From Ptychodera flava (Eukaryota; Hemichordata; Enteropneusta; Ptychoderidae): a DNA stretch of 64,000 bases. This document shows positions 38,901 to 50,612 of this stretch, piece by piece. The notes below the pieces were generated by a model. It made no database searches. It worked only from the letters and a program-made list of their open reading frames with translations, and was not told the origin of the DNA. How positions within the stretch are numbered: the first letter of the stretch is position 1; every line of letters starts with the position of its first letter. The stretch is from the NCBI RefSeq assembly GCF_041260155.1, contig NC_091947.1, forward strand, positions 27,427,615-27,491,614, written 5' to 3'. The position numbers and the translations under genes are program-made.

Positions 38901-41359
38901 ACACGTCAATCATGCAGCCACAATGATGACTTGGGTCCAGATTTGCAGTGAACATGCGATGGGTAGATTCCAGGCGACGTATATGGATGATTTGCTGCAT
39001 GCCTCGTTGATCTCTGCATCAGCTGAAGCCAGATGTCCTGTCAGTGTACGGTACTGTATCTATCAATTACGGCCCATGATCCATCCTATATGGGCAAGCA
39101 ATCCCACTTCCAATAGATTACTAAGAGATGTCCTAGCATAAACTCTCACCTAAAGACACCCATCTTGTCTTTAAATGTCAATCAGCTTTAGAAAATGGTG
39201 ATGCACTAGTCAAAGAACATCCACGCAACATTCATCCACTGTAGTTCATTAATCATGTCAGCATTTTTTTTTGTACTGTGTATAAAATTCACTGTTGTAT
39301 ATCTCTACAATGTGCATGGTATGATAACCGTGTACTTTTTATTATTCAAAGTTAATTATCACAGAAATTGGTAAAAACTACTCAATTACTCGCAAACATC
39401 AATATTTTCTATAAGATCAATCATACATGGTGTTGACTTTTCCACTAACTTGTATAACAGACTTCAACAATGCCTGTCAAGGGTGTGTGAGACTTTTATC
39501 ATTTTACTCTCTGATGCAGGGAAGGAAAGTCAACATCTCGTGACATCTCTGTGTCTGGACAGATCATCAGAGTAGAGAGTAACATTGAAGTAACTGGAAT
39601 CAACGGTACAATTCTACAACTCATCGTATCATCACAGGTATGCAGAATTATTCAAAGCCAAAGATTTTTGTTACTTTAAACATCACATACTTCTTTAAAT
39701 GATTAAAGTTGTTGAGATGTTTTACAGAAGTTGTTGCTAAAAGTTACAAGGCGAGTCTCTTCAATAACATTTTGTTTCATTATCAGATTCTGAAGTTGTT
39801 TGTAGCACTATGGTGACTGTGATGTTTGATGATGGGTCTTGTATCAAAAGTTTTGTCAAGCTGTAGTTTACAGACACAATATTGAACATAACATGACAAT
39901 TTATTATTTGGTACACTTCTTTCTTCATCAAGAGTGTCATTACAGTTAAAATCCAATGAAAAACAGTTCTGACATCTAATTCAACTTGGATCTACTAGAA
40001 TAAAATTTATCTCTTCTCCCTGGAACGGCTTAACTGATGTATGGAAATGTTATCTTGTCCTTTTGAAGGTGACCTGGCAATAGAAAATCGCATATATTTG
40101 ATGACAAAACCCAATATCAGGGATTTATTTCCACATTTTACAACTGTACAGTCTTTTATTCTAATAAAATATTTACTATGTCAGAGTTGATATGTTTTGA
40201 CATTAAGGTAGTATGCGCCTTGAAATTGAAAGACTTAAAACTTTTGCCCAAACTTTCCTTAAGGAATCTTTCAACCATTCTCTTTAAAAATCAAGAATAA
40301 AAATCGGGCATTGCCATGCAGAGAAACAAATAAACAAAGATTTCCCGATATTTAAAATTCAAAATGGCTGCCATCCCTGTGTCAACTCTGTGGAGAAAAC
40401 AAAATTTTCGAATTTTGAAAAACTACACCAATGAAAAGTTTTCTTACATCAGGAGCTTTAAAATGAACCCCCGCAAATGGTATATCAGAAAAGAAGTGTA
40501 AAAGTTTGAGAGTCTGAATATCTGTCCCTGAGGCGTGTTTGACCTTAAGTTTTGCCTGTTTGGCGTTTTGTTTCGAATTCGGTTGTTTTGTTCTTCATAC
40601 ATGCTGATGTAGTATGAAAGAAATACCAGAAGCTGACAGAATATCTAGTCACCACCACATACATACAGAAGGGCTACAGCAAACACTGATTTCTGGCGGT
40701 ACCTGCCAGTGCAAATGCTGGAATATCTGCTTTTACACACAACAACCCTTGACCTGAACTACAGTCTAGCTGTAAAAGACATATCATTTGATTCATCTGC
40801 ATTACTTTGAGTACATGGTTGATTTTAAATGGCCTTTGACAATTTTTCAACAGGTAGCAAATTTCCTTTTTTTTGTTTTCACAGAGTGAGACACAAGCAG
40901 CAAAATGGTTAGATTTTAAAAGCACTTCACTTTTTTTTTTCATATTCTTAGCAAATTTCATTTTTTCTTGTACAGAATGAGACACCAGTAAAAGGAAAAG
41001 GTGACATTAAATATGATTTTCCAAAGATAGTAGCTGCATCACTTGCTGTGGCTGGAGAGAGTCCTTTCAGCAATGAGTACTACAGGACAGTGTACCAGTT
41101 ACTGATTCATGGTACAGCGCCACCAGTAGGTGAAAGAGGTTGTACAAATGAAGTGGATGTTTTCCTGATCAGATCTCACATCTCACAGGCCACGCTGGAT
41201 TGCATGTCTCTGAATTCAAGCCCAGATTGCCTTCAGACGTCTGTTGTGCTTTATGAAAGGATTCCATGCATTAATATTTACAGTGCAAGTTTTATAGCAA
41301 CTGTATACCATGGCTGCAAAGCTGTGCTTTTATTGTCTAAATGTATCAAAATGGATTGA
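35965..41359 (+). CDS. Six-exon gene of unknown function, 340-residue product
   Basis: Proposed exons: 35965-36025, 36123-36308, 37509-37615, 38884-39050, 39520-39637 and 40976-41359. All introns are GT-AG, and phases (1, 1, 0, 2, 0) agree at each junction, giving 340 codons with no internal stop. The start ATG has a good context (AAGATGG). The fourth donor (CG/GTACTG) is the weakest. Visible segments include DTMHFIRGVLCKWLTSDKSD in exon 2, TMMTWVQICSEHAMGRFQAT in exon 4 and NEYYRTVYQLLIHGTAPPVG in exon 6. There is no signal peptide; the C-terminus is mildly hydrophobic. I do not recognise the family. Intron 5 contains the TTAA-flanked MITE at 40207-40544. The phase agreement makes this a real gene in my judgement; the first intron (97 bp) is the least certain. 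Confidence 0.65.
40207..40544. mobile_element. MITE flanked by TTAA
   Basis: The 338-bp element begins GGTAGTATGCGCCTTGAAAT and ends AGGCGTGTTTGACC, with TTAA on both sides (40203-40206 and 40545-40548). TTAA duplications are typical of piggyBac- and Kolobok-type insertion. Relatives occur at 7179 and 43914-44592, with degenerate ends near 16738 and 32281. Confidence 0.75.
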
Positions 41360-42850
41360 AAGCTCAGATTACAGCTTTTAGGAAATGTTCAAGAAGATTT
41401 ACATATTCCAAGCCAGAATATTATGAACACTTCCTTTGGAAAAGGTCATTTTGTGCCCTTTGCCTCAGTATGGATATTTGCTTTCATTGCGGATCTGGAA
41501 GTATCCAAAATGAAACTAAGGTACAGCTTTGCCTTTTACACTGGTATGATAAATGCAACCGGGTTGGTCCCTACATCAAGAATGCTGGTAGCAAACTGAA
41601 AAATATAAAATGTTTCTGCAGCAGGAACTTACCATAGGTTTAAAATACAGGTGGGTAGAGTGGATACGTGTCAAGCTGAAGCTCTTTTCGAGTTGATAGA
41701 AGTCTGCATTTTTTCATGTTTTTGAATGAAACTGTGATTGTTATTGACAATATATCATGCTGAAATCTTTTTACAACAATTTCTTCATACAAAAGGATAC
41801 TTTGCGTCCTATATATTTACATTTAGTCGTAATTAAATTTGTCTAGGAGTAGCACCATGTTTATAAGCTCCATGCTAGTGCCAAATACATCAGAGATTTT
41901 GCCTCAGTGCAAGAGACTAGTGACAACTGTGGCATATTGAGTTATGATATATAGGTAGGTTATAGTTTTTGCGAGACAGAACTATCAGGCTTTTGAAGAG
42001 GTAGTGATACACAGATTTCATGGTGTGATCAACTTTCAATGTTTATGATGCTTTTGAATGTTATTTTGCCTGCCTCTCGCATTTTTGTCAGTGATGTGAG
42101 AATGTGAGAGTCAGTTCTGAGTGGAGTGACTGAACCTTTTTAGCTTTGTCTGGCCAGTTAAACTGATTCATTACTTGAAGAAAGTTAGTTGCATGTTCCA
42201 GGCTTCTGCACTGCTTCACCCAACTGTGTTATAAAGCATCTCTGAAAAAATTTGCAGACCTGTGGATAACTGTGACTGTTAACGATGGTGCAAAGGCCAT
42301 GCCATGATAACGCACTGAAACGAAACTTACCGGGAACAGCGCCCTCCCCCGAGAAAAAGGACTCAGAAAATTACAGAGCAAATTAAGTTTTCACGTTCTT
42401 GTTTTTGAGACAAATAGAAAACGTCATTTCTCCCACATAGTTGTCAAAGACAATGGCTATCATCTTTATATCAGTCAATTTGATATCATGTGCTTCTCTA
42501 AAAGCACGCAATGTGGGCATCATCTGATCTTTACTCTAAAGAAATAGCTGAAAGCTTCCCTCGACAAAATTTTCCAAGGTTTATACCTAGAGCACGTTAC
42601 CTTCACATGAGCAATACTGACACATAAGATCGTCTATGGAGGTGAATCTATGAGGTATACTTACCAGTTCTCAGTGATGTTACCACAATTTCTATTATGA
42701 ACGCCTAGAGTAGATGTCTAGACAGTGTTTCGACGTAGCTCCGAAAGTAGAATCTTAGTTTACATAGTTTACAGTAACACTATGGGTTATGGTTCTATAA
42801 GTACATGGGGTGACATCAAACATGGTCATAGGTGATAATGTATGACTTGT
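41360..42850. other. Stretch without a recognised gene
   Basis: AT-rich sequence after the six-exon gene. It probably contains that gene's 3' UTR, but I see no clear polyadenylation signal. No repeat or RNA gene was recognised. Confidence 0.4.
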
Positions 42851-42869
42851 CTCGCCTCAGTGAACTTCC

Positions 42870-43223
42870 CTTAAGAGACAACCTACATCAATGATTGATG
42901 TGCGAACTGACAACTGACCCCTCAAAATCCGCTGATTTACGATACCTTTATGTAGGTGTTCCATGATGATACCGCCTCAATGAAGCATGCAAAAGCTGAA
43001 TTGTCTACTTCTATTCAAAAATAAAAATGTGTAAACAAAGACTGTAGAAGCGAGACTGCTTAAAAGCAGATGTTAGATTGTCGACGTGGCAAAACCGTAT
43101 CGCACAGCCCAAAACCCGCAGCTCGCATCACTATTAGTTTTTTCTCTTGCGGTAGTGAACTTATATGTGTCTATCGGTGCCCTATCACAGTTGGGACACT
43201 AATTCGCAACAGAATCTGGATTT
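42870..43223 (+). promoter_or_regulatory. Upstream region of copy D exon 1
   Basis: Diverged version of the copy A and B upstream block. It keeps the pieces around ATCAATGATTGATGTG, TCGACGTGGC (43081-43090) and CGCATCACTATTAGTTTTTT. The TATA-like CATAAATA of copies A and B is replaced by CAAAACCGTAT. Confidence 0.4.
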
Positions 43224-43337
43224 ATGGATTTCTTCAACATGATTAAACAGTTGGTGGTGTTGATGTCTCTCATTTTGCTCAAACCAGTGGATTCGACAAG
43301 ACCGAATGGGTTCGTCAAGCTGCAGATCAAGATCCAG
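43224..43337 (+). pseudogene. Exon 1 of VioB/RebD-like copy D, apparently frameshifted
   Basis: The segment is homologous to exon 1 of copies A and B, including a GTAGTG donor at 43338. The frame starting at ATG 43224 gives a hydrophobic MDFFNMIKQLVVLMSLILL leader but ends in phase 0, whereas exon 2 needs phase 1. The frame that encodes the conserved FDKTEWVRQAADQDP has no upstream ATG and meets a TAA. One base therefore appears to have been lost between leader and FDKTEW part. Its proposed exon 2 is almost 15 kb away, so the link to 58224-61800 is inferred from family structure. Confidence 0.6.
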
Positions 43338-43371
43338 GTAGTGAAAAAACATTGTTATTAAACATGTATTA

Positions 43372-43777
43372 CAACCATTTTCAGTAATAGAGCGCGAAGC
43401 CACTGCAGTGAACTGCAATAAAACTGCTCACACTAATTAGTTTCAGCTGTAGCCAGCGGGCAAAGTCGACAACATTGTATGTCCCATGCAGACAGTTTGT
43501 CTGGGGAAGTTGAAATAAAAAAGATTTGTACAGGACCAGTGCATGGTAATGTCACATTGTATCTTAATCTTGAACACAGGGTGCCAATCGTAAACTCTCA
43601 TTTACAACCCGAGCCTCAGACAGAGCTAGTTTTGCCTTTGTACGCAGACTTTTTGTCTGTATCAAGTAGCCTTGTTCAACACCAAAGTGGCCACGGCTAC
43701 AGCTGAAACTAATTAGTGTAAGCAGTTTTATTGCAGTTCACTGCAGTGGCTTCGCGCTCTATTACTGAAAATGGTTG
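43372..43777. mobile_element. MITE with about 85-bp inverted ends and TA flanks
   Basis: The left arm (43372-43456) and right arm (43690-43777) are near-perfect reverse complements, starting CAACCATTTTCAGTAATAGA. TA lies on both sides (43370-43371 and 43778-43779). It sits at the start of the proposed intron 1 of copy D. Confidence 0.75.
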
Positions 43778-43913
43778 TAGATTTAAGGCAAGCATCCAAT
43801 ACAATTTTAGCAACATTTCAAACATTGGTCGCGATCTGATTAACCTGTTATAAAATTTTAAGGCATTCTTCCACATCTGCAAAAAACCGACGTATTGACT
43901 TTACAAATTTGAA

Positions 43914-44592
43914 GGTTGTATGCGCCTCAAAATTGAAAGTCTTAAACATTTGATCTACTTTACGAAACATTAAACAATTCCCTTTTGACATCAAGAATAA
44001 AAATCATGAGTCATGGGGCAAATTTTGAAACTAGGGAATCAAATTAATATTTACCGACTCTCGAAATTCAAAACGGAGTCCCCTGTGTCAACTTTACGCG
44101 GCAAAATACAATTTTTGACTTTCAGAAATGCAATCCGATGAAAACTCTTCACTCCATAAGCTTTGAGTCCCCACGAGAGGTAGACAAGAAGAATTGTAAA
44201 AGTTGAGAGTTCGAATATCTGTCTCCAAGGCGCACTCTACCTTGTAGAATGCGTCTCGGGGACAGATATTCGGACAATCAAATTTTTCCAATTCTTTTCT
44301 GAAGTACCACTTTAGGGGGCTCATTTTAAAGCTCTTGGCGTAAGAAAATTTTTCACGGTCTTAGTTTTTTTGAAAATCGAAAATTTTATGTTTCTCCATA
44401 GAGTTAACACAGGGATGGCGGCCATTTTGAATTTTAAATATCGAAAATCTTTGGTAATTTGTTTCTCTTGTGCCAAAATTTGCACGTTGACCCCTAATTT
44501 TTTTCTTGATTATGAAAAAGGTTGATTGAAAGATTGCTTGAGGAAAATTTGAGCCAAAGTTTAAGTCTTTCGCTTTTGAGGCATATACTACC
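43914..44592. mobile_element. Palindromic dimer of the TTAA-type MITE
   Basis: The unit 43914-44241 is in the same orientation as 40207-40544, and 44245-44592 is the same unit reversed. Together they form a foldback of about 340-bp arms meeting at CTACCTTGTAGAATG. The right outer flank is TTAA (44593-44596); the left is TTGA. Confidence 0.7.
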
Positions 44593-44689
44593 TTAACCGA
44601 AATCATTGCAGTTTATTACGATAATTTTGAAATGCCAATGTTGGTCGTATTTTAGCTCACGTGTGTAAACACGTGGGCTAAAATTGTCA

Positions 44690-46290
44690 TAGCGATGTCT
44701 GTCTGTCTGTCCGTGTGTGTGTGTGTCGTCTGTCTGCTGTTTACACGATAACTCAAAAACGCCTGAACGGATTCAAGTCAGATTTGGTACACAGGTACCA
44801 TATGCTACTTGCAAGAACTGATTAGATTTTGGTTAGTGTGGCTTGCATATTAATGAAGTTATGCAATATCGTTTTTTTCCGTACAATGGTTTCCCTATGG
44901 AGACGGTAATGACAGTGTAGACATATATCAAGAAATACTGCACAAAATTTCATGAAACTTTTCACAGATGACAATCTAAGAACATTATGATGATACTGTG
45001 AGTGTCATGTCAATTATCTTCTCATTTGCATATTTAATGAACTTTTGTTATTAGTGAGATAACTCTGAAATTCCTGCACCAAACTTGATGATACTTGCAA
45101 CAAATATTGATCTGATATATATATCTAATTATACTTAGAAGCATTAGGCAGTGTCAAGTTAATAAATAGCTCATTTGCATATTTTATGAAGGTTTGTAAT
45201 TAGTCATATAACTCCGATATAACTTCACCAAATGTGATGAAATCTGCTGCAGATACTGATCCGACTGATATCTAACTGTAAAGCATTTAGTTGTGTGAAA
45301 TTAATTAAGTGTTCATTTGCATATTTAATGACCTTTGTAATTAGGTATATAACTCTGAAATTACGGCACCTAAGTCAGTGAAATCGGGTACAGATATTGT
45401 TTTGATAAATATCTACTTGTACTGAGAAGCATTTGGCAGTGTCAAGTTAACAAATAGGTCATTTGCATATTTATGAAGTTTTGTAATTAGTGATATAACT
45501 CCAAAATAACTGCACCAAATGTGATGAAATCTGCTGCAGATACTGATCCGACAGATATCTAATTGTGGTGTAGAGCATTTAGTTGTGTGAAGTTAATTAA
45601 GGGTTCATTTGCATATTTAATGAACTTTGTAATTAGTGATATTACTCCAAAATTACAGCGTTAAATTTGATGAAACTTGCTACAGATGTTGATCTGATAA
45701 ATATCCAATTGTACTGAGAAGCATTGAGCAGTGTCAAGTTAATAATTATCTCATTTGCATATTTCATGAAGTCTTATAATTAGTCATATAACTCCGAAAT
45801 AACTGCATCAAATGTGATGAAAACTGCTGCACATACTGATACGACAGATATCTAACTGTGTTGTAAAGCATTTAGTAGTGTAAAGTTAATTAAGGGTTCA
45901 TTTGCATATTTAATAAACTTTGTAATTAGGTATATAACTCTGAAATTTCGGCACCAAAATTTTGTGAAACGTGCTACAGATATTGATTTGATAAATATTT
46001 AATTGTGCTATGAATCATTGAACAGTGTCAAGTTAATTTAGGGTTTATTTGCATATTTAATGAACTTGTAATTAGTGACATTACTCTAAAATTACAGCAT
46101 TAAATTAAATAAAACGTGCTACAAATGTTGATCTGATGGATATCTAATTGTCCCATAAAGCATTGAGCAGTGTCAAGTTAATTAACAGCTCATTTGCATA
46201 TTAAATAAAGTTTTGTAATTAGTGATTAAACTCTTAGAGTACTGTGCGAAGTTGAAAAAACCTGCTACATATAGTGATAACATATATCTC
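44690..46290 (+). repeat. Tandem array, about 146-bp unit, with CTGT/GT head
   Basis: After TAGCTCACGTGTGTAAACACGTG (44653 onward, a local inverted repeat) comes a CTGT/GTGT head (44697-44738), then nine units marked by CATTTGCATATTTAATGAA. The marker falls at about 45023, 45172, 45314, 45460, 45606, 45752, 45899, 46046 and 46191, spacing 142-149 bp. The array ends near a second GTAAACACGTGAGC (46329). Confidence 0.85.
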
Positions 46291-46605
46291 ATTGTTCTGT
46301 GAAGCGTACTACTATTAATGAATCTTTGTAAACACGTGAGCATATTCAGTTCATATCTGTTGATTTTAATCACTCAACTACGTTGTAAGTTAGATAAAGT
46401 TGCAGCACACATTATGTAAGTCTTACGTTATCGTCTGAAATTTATTTTCAGTGTACCACTCTGTTCTGAGATAATGCTGATAACAAATCTGTCAGGTTAA
46501 GCAATGGTTACTCGACCATACTGCCTACATACTCGTACTGTAGAGGTTGACAGTCAAGCTCCACAATAACTTCTTTGTTTCGCCCAAGCGCGACCGCGCC
46601 GATGT

Positions 46606-46851
46606 GGTGGTTAATTCTTGTGTCGGCGAATTTTATGATTTTGAATCATTACTATGTTATACGATTTTGAATGAACCAAACGCTACACCATTCGAATTTG
46701 AAGTTTGTCAAGTGATTGTTGAAAGATTATGCTCCAGTGCATTGATTAATTCTTGTGTCTGTGAATTTTATGAATTTGAATTATTAGTATGTTACATAAT
46801 TTTGAATGGACCAAAAGCTACATCATTCGAATTTGAAGTTAGGTCAATTCA
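46606..46851. repeat. Two-copy direct repeat, about 133-bp spacing
   Basis: The block around TTAATTCTTGTGTCGGCGAA at 46610-46718 recurs at 46743-46851. A 118-codon open frame runs through both copies, encoding two similar peptides. There is no other sign of a gene, so I treat it as a repeat. Confidence 0.6.
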
Positions 46852-47089
46852 TTGTTTAAAGAATACCAATGTCACACCGTCATTGACTGATAGTACGCGT
46901 TGAGAACAAGCTACTGCGTGGTGAGTAAGCTTGGTCTGAACGTCCTACACGTACGTTGGGTAGCAAATAATTCTTAATGTGCAGATGTCTCTCTATTAAA
47001 CTTCACTTAATTTTGGCCAGCGATTAGTGTGTTTATTTCGCATCATCCATTTTAGTCCCCACGGACACCGTCCGGAGGGACTTATAGGT

Positions 47090-48250
47090 TTGGTCATGTC
47101 CGTGTGTGCGTGCGTCCGTCCGTCCGTTCACGCAGAATCTCAGAGATGCCTGGAGCGATTTCATTCAAACTTGGTACAAGGATTACTTCATATGTCAACA
47201 TATGCACATCATTTGTTTTGTGATACGATCCAATATGGCTGCCAGGCGCCATTTTATTACGATTTTTTCATGTACAGAGCCATAACTCAGACATGTTTCA
47301 ACCGATTTTATTCAAAGTTGGTACAAGGACATTGACCAATGTCATAGATATGCACGTCGATTTGTTTTGTGATATGATCCAATATGGCTGCCGTGCGCCA
47401 TTTTGTTACAATATTTTCATGTACAAAGCCATAACTCGGCATATCTCAACCGATTTTATATCAAAGTTTGTACAAGGACATTGACCTATGTCATACATAT
47501 GCATGTCGATTTGTTTTATGATACGATCCAAATTTTTTTACATTGTACAGACACCTAACTCAGACATGTTTCAACCGATTTTATTCAAAGTTGGTACAAG
47601 GACATTGACCTATGTCATAGATATGCACGTCAATTTGTTTTGTGATACAATCCAATATGGCCGCCAGGCGGCCATTTTATTACGATTTTTTCATGTACAG
47701 AGACTAACTCAGACTAACAACCGATTTTATTCAAAGTTGGTACAAGGACATTGACCTATGTCATAGATATGCACGTCAATTTGTTTTGTGATACAATCCA
47801 ATATGGCTGCGTGCGGCCATTTTATTATGATTTTTTCATGTACAGAGACCTTACTCAGACATGTTTCAACCGATTTTATTCAAAGTTGGTACAAGGACAT
47901 TGACCTATGTCATACATATGCATGTCGATTTGTTTTGTGATACGATCCAATATGGCCGCCAGGCGGCCATTTTATTACGATTTTTTCATGTACAGAGACC
48001 TAACTCAGACATGTTTCAACCGATTTTATTCAAAGTTGGTACAAGGACATTGACCTATGTCATAGATATGCACGTCAATTTGTTTTGTGATACAATCCAA
48101 TATGGCTGCTGTGCGGCCATTTTGTTACGATTTTTTCATGTACAGAGCCATAACTCAGACATATCTCAACCGATTTTATTCAAAGTTGGTACAAGGACAT
48201 TGACCTATGTCATACATATGCACGTCAATTTGTTTTGTGATACAATCCCA
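47090..48250 (+). repeat. Tandem array, about 148-bp unit, with CCGT head
   Basis: The head GTGCGTGCGTCCGTCCGTCC (47104 onward) is followed by eight units marked by TTGGTACAAGG at about 47171, 47318, 47467, 47591, 47737, 47886, 48036 and 48186. Spacing is 146-150 bp except one shortened unit. Each unit holds ATGGCTGCC and CATTTTATTACGATTTTTTC. Open frames across it are repeat artefacts. Confidence 0.9.
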
Positions 48251-49110
48251 TAAATTAATTGCCAATTTGCATTTACATGATGAACTTTTGTTTTTAGGGT
48301 GAATGTCCAGAAGCACTGCATCAAACTTTATAAAATATGGTACCAGTGATAATCTATCAGTGTTATGATAGGATGCAAAAATGTTTTGCAACATCCTGTT
48401 GATTAATTCGTAGTTGACTCATTTAATGACCTTTAGGATGGTGGCCTACATTGGTTCCATGTTACTGCATTCTTGGGCTATTCAGCGCCATCTGTATCAA
48501 AGTATTTTTATCACAAACCTAATTAATGAAGAGGACTCTATCCTCTCTGAGGACTTGTAATCAAAGTACCCATTAACACGTGGGGACTGTGTCATCATCC
48601 ATTTTTTTGATTGAAGTTTAACATGTGGTCCATAATTCATTCCTAATAGCCGATGGTATTATACGCTCTAGAGACTAGACGTAAATAAGAGGGTGCCGGG
48701 GGAATTTTGGGAAGTTAACATTTTTAGAACAACTTTGAAGAGTCACAGTTTTTTAGCCCTTTTGAAGAGAAGGGTAAGAATATTTTTAGCAAGGTCAGTA
48801 GAAATAGCAAAAGTGGGAAAAAACCTAAAACAGCATGCTCACAAAATTTGTCACATCCTGCTTCTTTCACTTTCAAAACATATTTATCTACTACAAGTAA
48901 CATCACCAACTTCCTGTAAATACATTCTCTTAGTTGTATTACCTCAACCAACATCGCAACTATATGGTCTCCTTTGTCATCATTTTAATCACTACCTAAT
49001 CTTGATTGTTGTTTATGTTGTTATTGTTGAAATTAAGTAATCAATATCGTCATCGTTGTCATTGTTGATGCCTCTGGTTTTGTTCTTTTCGCCATTACTT
49101 TCATAGCAGA

Positions 49111-49315
49111 GCTGAATGGGCCAGCGTGAAAACCCGGAAGCAACGTATGTTTCTCACATCTTTGGAAAGAACGATCTCTTGCTGCGGGTGAACTGGAACT
49201 GTTAAAGTTACCAGAATTTCGTATGCAGACGCACGCAGACAGTGTCACCCATAGTCTTCCAAAGACGTGAGAAACTTACGTTACTGCCGGGTTTTCACGC
49301 TGGGCCCATTCGTTC
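49111..49315. repeat. Inverted repeat, about 58-bp arms
   Basis: The left arm 49111-49168 (GCTGAATGGGCCAGCGTGAA) and right arm 49256-49315 are diverged reverse complements, both with CCGGGTTTTCACGCTGG-type sequence. It could be a small foldback element. Confidence 0.6.
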
Positions 49316-49327
49316 AGTACGGGCCGG

Positions 49328-49786
49328 GCTCTGCTATTGGTTCGATTTGAAATGCGCCTACGTGACTTAATGTAACGCGCGGTCTTTTAAATCTGGAATG
49401 TAAGAGACAACCAGATGCGCTAAAAACCTGCTGATTTCTCGACTTTTTATCGGTAAGAGGTAAAAATGTTTGAGTATATGATTGAGAAGGACCAATGTGC
49501 TTTGACCCTACATCGAATTTTACCGCTCTCGATGCTTGCTGGGTGCATTTTGGCGAGCTCTGCTATTGGTTCGATTTGAAAAGCGCCCACGTGACTCAAT
49601 ACACCGCCGTGCCTTTTAAATCTGAAATGTAAGAGACGTCCAGATACGCTGAAAAACTTGCTGATTTCTCGACTTTTCATCGGTAAGAGGTAAAAATGTT
49701 GGAGTATTATTGAGAAAGACTAATGTGCTTTGACCCTACGTCGAATTTTACCGATTTCGATGCATGCTAGGTGCATTTTTGGCGAT
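49328..49786. repeat. Tandem direct duplication, about 228-bp unit
   Basis: The unit beginning GGCTCTGCTATTGGTTCGAT at about 49328 is repeated from about 49556, ending GTGCATTTTTGGCGA. Similarity is high throughout. No coding potential is evident. Confidence 0.8.
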
Positions 49787-49849
49787 CGAAAAAAAGTGTG
49801 TGGCAATGAAGTGACACCCCTTGGGTAATGTTAGGCTGTATTGAATTTG

Positions 49850-49985
49850 CAACGCACATGTATAGTTAGGCAGCAACGCACATGTATAGTTAGGCTGTAT
49901 TGAATTTGCAACGCACATGTATAGTTAGGCTGTGTTGAATTTGCGACGCACATGTAGGCCTATAGTTAGGCTGTGTTGAAATTTG
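49850..49985. repeat. Short tandem repeat, 35- to 45-bp units
   Basis: About four units of TAGTTAGGCTGTATTGAATT plus TGCAACGCACATGTA, some truncated. A CAA/CAATAA-rich simple repeat follows at 50019-50059. Confidence 0.75.
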
Positions 49986-50161
49986 CAGCGCATACTTTGT
50001 TCTTTTCTGCAAATAGTATCAACAACGACAACAACAATAACAACAACAATAACAACAAATTTACTGAGTCCAAATATATGTTTATTTATCTTCATTTTTA
50101 AATATTTAATCATCATCATCGTCATCATCGGAGATTGAATCCCCTGTATAACACACAGCCC

Positions 50162-50612
50162 TGCCATGTAGAGCTAGCATCGTCGTAAACCACGCGCCTC
50201 TTTACGGCAACAGCTCAGCGCTACTTGATTTTTGCGTAGGAGCGGAAATCATTGCTCTGGCTAGCGAGAATGAGAGCTAGGCATTCATAGTGAACTGTCT
50301 GTCACCGCACCGGCATGCGTTGGCTGCACGTAAAAGCAACTCAACTTTCCAAGATCAAACGGTCAGTATCTTGTGAAAACAGCGACATAGCAATGAAAAT
50401 TGTTTTAGTCTGTGCTTTTAATCAAATGAAAATGCATGTGGCCTCGGTTTTCAATTTCAACGGCCTAGGTCCGATGTTTCCTCTCGTCTGATCATCATCG
50501 TAAACTACGCGCCTCTTTACGGCAACAACTCAGCGCTACCCGTCAAGCGATTGATTTTTGCGTAGGTCAGCGGAGCAAAAATAATTGCTCTGGCTCGCGA
50601 GAATGTCGTCTG
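50162..50612. repeat. Direct repeat, about 115 bp, spaced 330 bp
   Basis: CGCGCCTCTTTACGGCAACA and its surroundings occur at about 50166-50272 and 50492-50608, with small insertions in the second copy. The intervening sequence is unique. No gene was recognised. Confidence 0.65.

Noticed and set aside
41341..41637. Open frame of 98 codons overlapping the end of the six-exon gene
   Set aside because: It is in another frame, and no acceptor links it in phase to exon 5. The frame ending at 41359 fits the intron phases instead.
47027..48253. Open frames with repeated FQPILFKVGTRTLTYVI peptides
   Set aside because: They follow a DNA tandem array whose period is not constant, so frames shift between units. 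No splice sites or start context.
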